Positions 21,074 through 31,805 of a DNA stretch of 64,000 bases are shown one piece after another. Under the pieces are notes generated by a model. It saw only the letters and a program-made list of their open reading frames with translations. It was not told the origin of the DNA and did no database searches. The first letter of the stretch is position 1, and each line of letters begins with the position of its first letter. Source of the DNA: Plantago ovata (lineage: Eukaryota; Streptophyta; Magnoliopsida; Lamiales; Plantaginaceae); contig CM051455.1 in the NCBI GenBank assembly GCA_028274465.1, forward strand, positions 116,969,547 through 117,033,546, read 5' to 3'. The position numbers and the translations under genes are program-made.

Positions 21074-22211
21074 TGAAATCCTCGCGTGGATTTAACGATA
21101 AAATCACGAACTGCCCATGCGCGATACGGAGAATAGAGACTAGAGATGTGACCTGTCGAAACTTTCCTCTAAAGTGGTACACAAGACGAAAGTACACATA
21201 AGGATCCCCATTTGGGATGATTTGTGTAAGGCAAAGTCGGGTCTCGTTCAAAAAATTGCGAATTTGCCAGTTGTTGGGAACGCGAAACCCGTTCTCCATA
21301 CTCTACACGTGAATAGAAATACAACTCTCAGGCGGATCACATATGGTTTGCCCATGCTCAGGCACTATAACTTCAATGTGATCAGGGCTACTAAAGACAC
21401 ACCAAAGATAAGGGACGTCGAATTCGCGGACCACTGTCCCAACAGGCAGTTGATTCACTTCCCCTTCGTGATTTGAGCTAAAGTGAAATTGTACATAAAT
21501 CCGAAAACACACATAAAATAACACAAAATTTCATAGAAATCACCCCCTGAGTAATTGAAACTTACGGATAAATTAGAACTTCATTAGTTTTTAAACGTAC
21601 GTAATTTCCCGTTTAGTTGTCTATAGATTATTTTAAGACTACGCAGATACTTCTAGTACATTGAATAAATATGTAATTGCAAAAAGTATTAACACGTGTT
21701 ACAAATAATTCAAAGACCGCGAATTACAATATTTTTTAATGTAATATAAGAAAATAATGTCGGAAAAAAATAAGAAAATAAAAAGAGAAACATAAAATAA
21801 TTTTAAAAAAGAAAATTGATTTTGTATAAAAAATAATTTTGTGCCATATTTTGAATTACAAATTTTATTGGGGTTGTTTTATAATAATTTTTTGGTCAAT
21901 TTGAAATTTAGATAAATTATATGATATTAGGGTCCATCGTGCAATAAACAAAAAATGAAGTTGTGTTGGGGTGAGAGAAAAATCAGATTTTGAAGCAAGG
22001 GCATATGTACTTTCCACGTTTTAATTTGTCGAAAGTCAAATTTGTGGATTTAGATGTAATTAAAATGTATCTAATTGAAAGTTGAATGTAATTGACAAAC
22101 TTATGGTCCCTTACATGTAATAAATGAATCTAAGAGGGGGATCATATGTATTTGCCCCTGTTTTTATATTATTTTATATTATATAAATAAATAAATTCAA
22201 TTTGATCAAAT
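21074..22211. other. AT-rich intergenic region, nothing firmly recognised
   Basis: 21074-21480 may be more Helitron-derived sequence, since it has overlapping short ORFs on both strands with no domain. 21480-22211 is AT-rich with no ORF. Confidence 0.4.
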
Positions 22212-25200
22212 TCTTTTTTTTCTTTTTTTTTAGAACAAAACTTCATTTCATTGCAAAAATCAGCAAACAGAATACATGGCTAACAGAAAACAGGAAAAAC
22301 ATCAGCTAATATTCCAAAACTCAGGCGGTAGCATAGACTGCCCATTGCTATCAGACACAACATTAGAAGCAAATGCATGTGCAAGTCCGATTTCCTTGTC
22401 GACGAACAAAGCAAAAAGATTATGACTGAATTGATTCTGCTAGCTCTCGAATATCATCAACAAGCCCCAGCGGTCCCAACGAAGGCTCACGGGCATTAAG
22501 CTGCTTAATCAATGATAGACAGTCCCCTTCGAACACAACCTCCGGAAATTGTGCCTCCAACGCCAATAAAACAGCCACCCGCAACGCCAAAAACTCAGCA
22601 TGCTTCGCACTCTCAACATAAAGCAATTTCCATCTCCGCCAAGACACAACCCGACCGGCTGCATCCCGCACTACAACGCCCAGTCCCCGCACCTCTAGAA
22701 TCTGCCCAAGACGCGTCAAAATTAATTTTTAAGGCTGGTGCATCAGGAGGCCGCCCCTTCACCGACGAAACCGGCTCTCTAACTGGCTGAAAAACCACAG
22801 AAGCAGTTGTACCTTAAAATATAGTCATTTACAAAACACACTGCCTGCTCAACCTCATACCCAGCCCCCTCATGAACTCGTTTATTTCTATTCGACCAAA
22901 TGCTCCAGCACGAGACTAAAAACTGTTCAACAGCCTCCTGACCACAACTAGTACGCACATTCTCAACCCAATCCTCCAAAAATACATAATTTGACATAAT
23001 AAGAGCAGTAGGAAAGATAGAAACAGCCCAAAACAACCTTGCATACGAACAATCACGTAGAACATGCAGCAAAGACTCAGGAACAACACCACAAACCGGA
23101 CACACATTTGGCAAATTCAATCCACACCGAACCAGATTATCCAGAACAGGTAGGGAATTGTTTAACAAACGCCAACAAAAAATCTTAATCTTATTCGGAA
23201 TATGTAACTGCCAAAGCCATAACCAAGAACGTACCTGAGTTGTGCTACTACTCCCAACCTGAGCCGAACGCGCCACATTCCTCATATGACGGGCCAAATA
23301 GTATGATGAACGAACAGTATAATGTCCATGTTTGGCATAATGCCAAATCTAAACATCCGGCAGACATGCTAGAGGTAGAGGAATCCGAAGAATAACCTTT
23401 GCATCATCCTCCCAAAAAAATAGTCCGGATTAAACCTTCATCCCACACCCCATCAGTAATCAAAGAAGAGACCGTAAGAGTATGCAGCCCATGACGATTA
23501 GGGGTAAAAGGTTGAAGCGCATAGTCACGAGGGATCCAGTTCATCGTCCATACATTAATGTCAGCCCCATAACCTACCCTCCATCGGATGCCACGCTTCA
23601 CAAGCTCAAGAGCCCCCATAAAACTCTTTCATGTAAAAGAATCACTACCTTGACTCCCAGCTTCAAGGATACTGGTCGATGGAAAATATTTGGCCTTCAG
23701 TACAATACTCAAGATAGAGTTAGGAGACTGTAAAATTCTCCACACCTGCTTCCCCAACATCGCTTGATTAAAAGCTCGTAAATCCCGAAAGCCCATCTCT
23801 CTTAGAATCACAAAGTTTATCCCACTTAATCCAGTGAATTTTCCTGTCCTTCCCATCCCCCCACCAGAATCTAGCGATAATGGAGTCAATCTCATGTAAC
23901 AAGAATCTGACAACTTAAAACAGCTCATGACGTATGTAGGAATTGCTTGAATAAAAACTTTAATAAGCACCTCTTTCCCTGCCTTGGAAAGTGACCGATT
24001 ACCAAAACTTTGAACCTTCTGCCACACTCTTTCCCTAAGCCAATGGAAAACCTCCTTCTTCGATCTCCCCATCACCGTAGGTAAGCCAAGGTATTTATCA
24101 TGCTTATCTACCACACGCACCGGAAGACATCCCCGTACCTCCTGAATCCTCTCAGCAGTGGTATTTCGACTAAAAACCACTGTGGACTTCTCCAAATTAA
24201 TTTGCTGTCTCGAGGCCAAGCTATATCTAAACAGGATGTCACTAATCTCCTCCGCCATTCTAACAATATAGCCTGACAGAAAAGTAAAGTGTCATCAGCA
24301 AACAAAAGGTGAGAAACCCATGGAGCCCCTTGAGCAACAGCAACCCCATATATTACATGTCTCACTTCTGCATCTTTAATCAAAACACTAAAAGCTTCTG
24401 TCACGAACAAGAATAAATAGGGAGAGAGAGGGTCGCCCTGCCGAATTCCCCGTTCTGGAGTAAAAACTGGCAGCTCAACACCATTAAACAGTAAAGAATA
24501 AGAAACCGTCCGCACAATGAGCATAATAAGATCAATAAAACTATTAGCAAACCCCAGAACCTCCAAGATACGCTGCAAAAAAGGCCACTTTACCATGTCA
24601 TAAGCTTTACTCATATTAAGCTTCAATGCCATATACATATCTCTACCCTTAGTCTTTCTTTTCAAGTAATGATTAACTTCATAAGCTACCAGAACATTAT
24701 CAGTTATTAGCCTTCCCGGCACAAAAGCTGATTGCGAATCAGAAATTATACTAGACATATGTGGCTTCAAACAATTAGTGATAGCCTTCAATGCAATTTT
24801 AAACATCACATTACTTGAACTGATGGGTCGGAATTGAGAAATCTGATCAGGGTTCTTACATTTAGGAATGAGGACCACACGCGTATAGTTCAAATGTGGA
24901 TCTAAAACTCTGTCATTCAAAAAAGCTAAAGCACAGGCAAGAACGTTCTCACCAACAATAGGCCAGAATTTTTGATAAAAGAGAGTTGGATATCCATCAG
25001 GCCCGGGAGATTTCAGAGGATACATGTCAAACAATGCTGCTTTCACTTCCTCGGCTGTAAAAGGTAAACAAAGCTCCTGGTTCAGTTCTGCTCCAACCTT
25101 AGCTCGCACCAGCTGAGAAACATAATTAATATCCCTTTCGGAGGGGTGAGTAGAGCTAAAAATAGATTTAAAATACTCAATAGCAATATTATCCATCATT

Positions 25201-25735
25201 ACAGGATCATCACACAACTGACCGTCAACATTTTGTAAATGTTGAATTTCATTAACACGCTGCCTCGTAGAAGCTTGGGAGTGAAAATACCTTGTATTGC
25301 GATCACCTTCAACTAGCCATTGCGCCTTGGACCGTTGTTTCCACATCAATTCTTCTCGATCAAGCTCCTCTCTTCTAACTGAACCTTCAGCTCCTTAATT
25401 TTTCTGCTTGTACGCTCAGATCTTGGTAGACAGAGTAGATGGTCGATATCCTTCCTCATAGCTTCCGTTTTCCGCTTGACCAAGCCAAACACTGTTTTGT
25501 CCCAGTGAATCAACCCAATTCGACAATTCTCAGCGTTTTCCATAAAATCAAAATCCGACTGCCAGTTTCTCCGAATCAACTCCTCACAGTCAGCTTTCCG
25601 AATCCACATCGCTTCAAATCTGAACCGCTTACGTGAATGACGATATCTTCAGCCAGATTCTGCCCGCAAATTGAGAAGTATCGGCTTGTGGTCTGAATCG
25701 TGGGAAAATAGATTCATTTCAAACTCATCAAATAC
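22212..25735 (-). mobile_element. 5'-truncated LINE (non-LTR retrotransposon), minus strand
   Basis: Read on the minus strand, it runs from the end of an endonuclease domain (HDSDHKPILLNLR, about 25700-25660) through RT, zf-RVT and RNase H to an A-rich tail (the T-runs at 22212-22232 on the plus strand). The full endonuclease N-terminus is missing, consistent with the usual 5' truncation. No clear target duplication was found. Confidence 0.85.
22330..25700 (-). pseudogene. LINE polyprotein: endonuclease end, reverse transcriptase, zf-RVT, RNase H
   Basis: Several frames are needed. 25609-25346 is the linker region. 25349-24290 is RT, with SPGPDGYPTLFYQKFW, FRPISSSNVMFKI, QSAFVPGRLITDNVLVAYE, GIRQGDPLSPYLF and the catalytic FADD box ([11 protein letters not shown]). 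24258-23629 is RT thumb and connection. 23297-22779 is zf-RVT with CPVCGVVPESLLHVLRDC. 22719-22420 is an RNase H-like fold (EFLALRVAV, FEGDC). Frames break near 24260, 23630, 23400, 22760 and 22425, and a stop interrupts the endonuclease end. RT motif A reads KLNMSKAYD, with Asn where the catalytic Asp is expected. The copy is dead. Confidence 0.85.
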
Positions 25736-27149
25736 AGTTCACTATTATTTAAGAAAAGATATAATTGGCTTAAAAATTCTCTTCCTTCTTTCCTTTTCTT
25801 TCTATTTTTGTCCTTTAATTTAAAAATGAAGGAATCGAAATTGCATCGAGTGTCTTGTAGAATGTTTGAAACTGAATTTTTAATTTTGAAGAGTAAATTT
25901 TACCCATTAAAATTCACCTTGAAAATCGAGTTCGACTAAATTGAGTAGCCTACTGCAGGACTTTCCTATACATTTCGAAAGAAAACTTGCAAGTAGTACC
26001 GGTGGCGAAGGAGCCAAAGCAAAGGGAAAAAAGCAATGGAGAGAGGGGAAGGAAGAAAAAGTCGCAGCTATTAGGGAATAGGCCCCACCAACGACTTGCC
26101 CTCTCTTTTTCCATTATTTATTTATTTATTATTATTTTCTCCGTTCATTTGAACTGTACTTTGTTGGACTCTTTCTTTCTCTCTCTCTCAACCAAACCAC
26201 CAATTCAATTAGTCCATTACCAAAACCCATCCTCATTTTCTCTCTTCTTGTTCTTCTTGTATTATAGTGGATACTATCAATCTGTAATCTCAGTTGTTTT
26301 CTCAAAAGTAGCATACTAGTACCATCTACAAGAAAGAAAGAAAGAAACTTCCTTTCTCCTTCCTTCCTTGCTTGCCCTCTATGTGACTTGGCTGAATTAA
26401 CCCTCTCCTCTGGTATGTATGTATTACAACTCATCATCATCATCATCCAACACTTTGGTATGTACGAATCATGCTTCTCTGTTTCCAACTACTTCGATTT
26501 TTGTGTTTCAAAAACACAACATAAATATCATACTTTTTCATGCTTCCCCTAAATACTGGTGAGTCGTCATGACTATGATGTTTTTGTTGAGTGGATTGTG
26601 AAGTTAATTTCACTTAGTCAAATGGGTTTTCATTTTTACTCATAAAGTTTCCATCTTTTTCATGTTTTTTTATGATGTTTACTTGGTTTTTCTTAGTTAT
26701 TAGTTGAGGCTTAATCATAGAATTTCAGTTGTTTCCCCTAAATACTGGTGAGTGTATGTCTATGATGTTTTTCTAATTACTCTTCTTGTTGAGTGATTGT
26801 GAAGTTAACTTCACTTGGTCAAATGGGTTTCCATTATTACTTATAAAGTTTCCACCTTTGTCGTGTTTTTTTATGTTTACTTGGTTTATTTAGTAACCTA
26901 TTTGAAGCAATTAGTTGAGGTTTAGTCATAGAATTTCAGTGGTTTTGGTTATTATTAGTCATAAAGCATTCAACTTACTTGTGGAGTTTTACTGATTGAA
27001 ATTTGATTCAGTAGTATGGCCTATTGATTCAATATTCTTGTATCATTTTTGCTGATGGAACAACGTTATGCTGCGCAGGGTTATACTTTATATCTTTGAT
27101 TCATTCTGGTTGAACTTGCTTGGCTATATCTTTCATGTAAGCTGGAGTA
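25736..27149 (+). promoter_or_regulatory. Promoter and 5' UTR region of the CNGC gene
   Basis: 26090-26420 is CT-rich with TTTCTCTCTCTCTC and CTTCCTTCC stretches, typical of plant 5' leaders. A possible 5' UTR donor lies at CTCTG|GTATGTATG (about 26411). A segment at 26545-26733 is repeated at 26734-26930 (period about 189 bp, diverged). No TATA box can be assigned with confidence. Confidence 0.4.
26545..26930 (+). repeat. Direct duplication, about 189-bp unit
   Basis: TCCCCTAAATACTGGTGAGT starts both units (26545 and 26734). The following text (CTATGATG, GTTGAGTG, TTCACTTRGTCAAATGGG, TTTACTTGGTTT) recurs in order. It lies upstream of the CNGC start codon, likely in a 5' UTR intron. Confidence 0.75.
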
Positions 27150-30100
27150 ATGAGTTACGCCAAAGAGAAATTAGTCAGGTTCGTTTTCGTTTCCCATTAG
27201 TTTCATTATTACTAGCGATTTTTGTAGTAGTACCTATCAAATTGATGTTTGTTTTAGTGTAGTAGAGGCCATAAGAAAGCCCATCTTTGTCATGTCTAAG
27301 TAACTTCAACCTGCATTTTACTCGCATGAGAACATTGTTGCTTTACATTCGATGAACCCCCTTTAGTTTTGTTTCCCATTAGTTTCATTATTACTAGTGA
27401 TTTTTTGTAGTAGTACCTATCGAATTGATGTTTGTTTTAGTGTAGTAGAGGCCATAAGAAAGCTCATCTTTGTCATGTCTAAGTAACTTCAACCTGCATT
27501 TTACTCGCATGAGAACGTTGTTGCTTTACATTTTGTGGACCCCCTTTAGTTTTCGTTTCCCATTAGTTTCATTATTACTAGCGATTTTTGTAGTGGTACG
27601 TATCCAATTGATGTTTTTTTTAGTGTAGTAGAGGCCATGGAAAGCCCATCTTTGTCTTTTCTAAGTAACTTGAACCTTTTCGCATGTTACTCGCATGAGA
27701 ACGTTGTTGCTTTATATTTGATGGACACTCTTTAACTGGATATTAGTATTATACGTGTATTTGCCTCTCTTCAATCTAATGAGTTCATATTTCAGGTTTC
27801 AAGAGTGGAGATCGGAAAAGAGCTATAGTGAACCTTCTCATAGTGGAGTTAAATTCGGAAGAATTAGATCCGCGGTGTACTCATTCTCGGAAAAGGTTCA
27901 TAGGGGTTTAGAGTCAGGATCTGATAGAATCAGAAGGTTCAAGGGATCAATTAGATCCTTCTCTTTGGGAAAGGTTGCCCCAGATGATGAGGGGTCGTCT
28001 AGGAAGAAGATTCTCGACCCTCAAGGAGCATTTCTTCAGCAGTGGAATAAGATATTTGTACTATCTTGTGTCGTTGCTGTCTCCTTGGACCCCTTATTTT
28101 TCTACATTCCCATCATTAATGATGATAAGAAATGTCTTGATCTGGACAGGAAGTTGGAGCTAACTGCTAGTATATTGCGATCCTTTACGGATATCTTCTA
28201 CCTCATCCATATCATCTTTCAGTTCCGAACTGGGTTTATTGCTCCGTCGTCACGTGTATTTGGGAGAGGTGTTTTAGTTGAAGATTCTTGGGAAATTGCA
28301 AAGAGATATTTGACTAAATATTTTGTCATCGACGTTCTTGCAGTTCTTCCCCTTCCACAGGTAAATGCAAAATTTTCACATGTGAAGCAAGATTAAAGTA
28401 TGTGGTCAGCTACATGCCATGTCTGTAAAACCTTTTTCAGTTCTGCATAATTGACTTCACATTTTGATTGTTTTTTATTGATACTTTGTGAGGCCTAATC
28501 ATCTTACAACTTCTGCAGATTGTTATTTGGTTAATCATTCCGAAGTTGAAGGGAGCAACATCATTGAACACGAAAAATTTGCTAAAATTTGTGGTGTTCT
28601 TTCAGTATATACCTAGGTTTCTACGAATCCGCCCTTTGTATAAAGAAGTCACTAGAACTTCTGGGATACTCACTGAAACTGCATGGGCAGGAGCTGCGTT
28701 TAATCTTTTCCTTTACATGCTTGCGAGCCATGTAAGTTCTATGTGTTTCTTTTACTTTTGTAATTTATCGCTCCCTAACGCTTGGAAGTTGGAAGTGCAC
28801 TTTCCACTATTTGTTACTGCACATTTTAATATTGAGTGGCCATGGGTATTAATTTTTTTAGTCATTTCTTTTCTTTTTTTTTTCTTTTTTTTAATTTTTA
28901 GGCTTATTAATTCTTTGATTTTTGGATTTTTGCGTCTAATTTAGGTCCTTGGAGCATTTTGGTATCTGTTCTCAATTGAACGTGAAACTACGTGCTGGGA
29001 TAGAGCTTGCGGGAATGAATCAGCTTGCAGAAGAGCTTCGTTCTTTTGTGATGGTGATCACACACAGTTTAGTGGGAGGTTGAATCAGTCGTGTCCAATA
29101 CAGGATGCTAACGCAACACAATTTGACTTTGGAATATTCCTTGATGCCCTTCAATCTGGGGTAGTTGAAACCAAAGATTTTCCTCAGAAGTTCTTCTATT
29201 GTTTCTGGTGGGGATTGCAGAATTTAAGGTCTGTTTCTCTTAACTTAACCCATTTTGTTCGGATAGTTATTCTAGCACCATTGTCAAATTACTGTTATCG
29301 TAGTGGTCACCGTTTCATGGGGTGTTTTCACCCCTTCATTATTGTTATTAGAAATGAAAGAATTATATTGATGTGTTCAGCAGTCGATCCAGGTGAAACA
29401 TAATTGAAAAGAGACTATAAAACCATTGAAAAGGTAGGCTTGAGAAGAATGGCTAATGAAAGAAAACACACGGTATTTTAGTTTTAGTAAAGAAAATTGC
29501 TGGAGGGCAGTTTTCAGCTTTTATCATCTTTTACCCTTTCCTTTCTTTTTCTTTTCTTGCTGTTCAATTAAGATTTTCTATCCGTAAGCTTAAAATTTAC
29601 CATCTATTATTACCACAATTTTGAATTTTGTGAAAGTAAAATATCCATAATATAGGTTGAAGAATATCTGTAATTTTGGTAGAGCCATTTTCTCATTTTC
29701 TGTACTATGTTCTTTTAGATCAGTTCATGATGTGTAGCTTTCGTCTAATGTTGCAGTTCACTCGGCCAGAATCTCAAAACAAGTACATACGTCTGGGAGA
29801 TTTTCTTTGCAATTTTCATTTCTATTGCTGGCTTGGTACTGTTCTCGTTCCTGATTGGAAATATGCAGGTGAGTTGTTCCCTATTCAGTAAAGCAGTTAG
29901 ATTGCGAAGATTGTCTGCATGCTATTTTTTTCTTTAGAACTCCGTAAATGTTAATCAGAAAAGATAACCAATTTGCAATGTTTGCTGATGCAAAACATTG
30001 ATTTACAAGCTTTTTGTTGCCTGGAAGAGAGATGTAGTAACTTTTAATCTGCTTATATGTTGTGCATTTTTTCTGGCACGGTGTAGCAAGTTTGGTTGAT

Positions 30101-31554
30101 AAGGAAGACAGCCATCGGTATAAATAGTCTTTCTGCAAGAATTGAATTGAAGTTATAATATTTATTAACTGAAAACAATAAATTAATTTTCTTTAGGCTC
30201 AATGGTGCTGAATAAAAGAGCATTTTGTGTTCACAACTTAGCATGTTTCAAAATCTTTAGGAAGATTGAGCTAGTTGTTTTTTCCCCCCTGGGGAGACTA
30301 GTGAAGGCACTATCTTTTGTTTGAAACTAGTACTTGATGAGATGAGTTAAAAAGTATATTCGGACCAAAGTGTTCACGAGTATAACTGTAAATTGGATGT
30401 GTCAAACGAAAGAGGGTCAGCTGGCCCTGCCGGTACCTGTTATTTAGTATTAACTCACCTCTGACCTTGAATATTTGTGCAATAGACGTATCTGCAGTCT
30501 ACAACTCTGAGATTGGAGGAGATGAGGGTCAAAAGAAGAGATGCAGAGCAGTGGATGTCTCACCGCTTACTCCCTGATAGTTTGCGGGAGAGAATTAGGA
30601 GATACGAGCAATACAAATGGCAGGAAACGAGGGGTGTCGATGAAGAGAATCTGGTCCATAATCTTCCTAAAGACCTAAGGAGGGACATAAAGCGACATCT
30701 CTGCTTGGCTTTACTCAAGAGAGTGAGTTTTCGATGTGCAATTAGTATTACATAACTTGTCGAATTTGCATAAAACATTCCCTGCTAGTTCACCTTCTCT
30801 TACCAATTTTGGATTCCCTTGATTCTTGACTTCGTGGTTATTGATGTATTGAACGCAGGTGCCAATGTTTGAGAAAATGGATGATCAGCTTCTGGATGCA
30901 ATGTGTGACCGTCTCAAACCGGTACTTTACACCGAGGATAGCTACATCGTGAGGGAGGGTGATCCAGTTGATGAAATGCTGTTCATAATGCGTGGCAAGT
31001 TGTTGACCGTGACTACCAACGGAGGAAGAACTGGTTTTTTTAACTCCGACTACTTAAAAGCTGGTGATTTCTGTGGTGAAGAGCTTCTAACTTGGGCTCT
31101 GGATCCCCATTCATCATCTAACCTTCCTATCTCCACTCGAACTGTACAAGCCCTATCAGAAGTTGAGGCATTTGCCTTGGTAGCTGATGATTTGAAGTTT
31201 GTGGCCTCACAATTCCGAAGACTTCACAGTAAACAGCTCAGACATACATTTCGATTTTATTCCCAACAGTGGAGGACATGGGCTGCCTGTTTCATTCAAG
31301 CTGCATGGCGAAGGTACAGTAGAAAGAAGCTGGAAGAATCTTTACGCGAAGAAGAAAACCGGTTGCAAGATGCACTGGCTAAAGGCGGTTCTAGTTCGCC
31401 TAGTTTGGGAGCAACTATTTATGCATCTAGATTTGCCGCAAATGCCCTTCGTGCATTAAGACGGAACAGTACCAGAAAGGCTAGAATGCCTGAGAGGATA
31501 TCACCAATGCTACTACAAAAGCCAGCAGAGCCAGACTTTACAGAAGACAAATAA
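27150..31554 (+). CDS. CNGC1: Cyclic nucleotide-gated ion channel, CNGC1-like (group I)
   Basis: Plasma-membrane cation channel subunit. Seven coding exons with GT-AG borders: 27150-27178, 27796-28360, 28519-28731, 28945-29228, 29757-29868, 30486-30722 and 30859-31554. They total 2,136 nt, an intact 711-residue protein close to the usual length of about 715. The 29-nt first exon encodes MSYAKEKLV plus a split Arg codon, like the short first exon of group I CNGCs. S1 is near residues 96-117, S2 134-153, S3 187-205, S4 222-239, S5 253-281 and S6 376-401. The pore has WWGLQNLSSLGQN with filter Gly-Gln-Asn at 367-369. The C-linker starts RLEEMRVKRRDAEQWM. The cyclic-nucleotide domain has its phosphate-binding cassette at about 549-575 (GDFCGEELLTWAL). 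A calmodulin-type IQ motif FIQAAWRRY lies at 625-633. Intron 1 holds a triple repeat. Confidence 0.95.
27180..27735 (+). repeat. Three tandem copies of a ~183-bp unit in CNGC intron 1
   Basis: GTTTCCCATTAGTTTCATTA occurs at 27189, 27371 and 27555, spaced 182 and 184 bp. The rest of each unit (TTGATGTTT, GTGTAGTAGAGGCCAT, CTCGCATGAGAAC, TTGCTTTA) recurs with few changes. The array begins at the exon 1 donor and ends about 60 bp before exon 2. Confidence 0.9.
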
Positions 31555-31805
31555 ACTGTAATGCATGATTCTTTGAGATGTGCCTTAGTAACCTGTGTAC
31601 TGTATATTAGGTATGTTACATGTGTAAGTGATGTTTATGTTTTGTAGCAATGTTCAAACTCCTGGAAAAATGTACAGTCAATCAACATTTCCCAATTTTG
31701 TCAAAACTAGAATTCTCAGAATCAAGGTTATTTACACATTTCAGCTACACTATGGCCACAGACAATCTGAATGCTGATAAACCAAATAAAGTACATCAAA
31801 ATCAG
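31555..31805. terminator. Shared 3' region of two convergent genes
   Basis: 251 bp separates the CNGC stop codon from the pyruvate kinase stop codon on the other strand. Both 3' UTRs and cleavage sites must fall here or overlap the opposite gene. AATAAA occurs at about 31784-31789 on the plus strand; the region is AT-rich. Confidence 0.5.

Noticed and set aside
21174-21476. Plus-strand 100-codon ORF
   Set aside because: No recognisable domain; overlaps a likely Helitron-derived minus-strand region.
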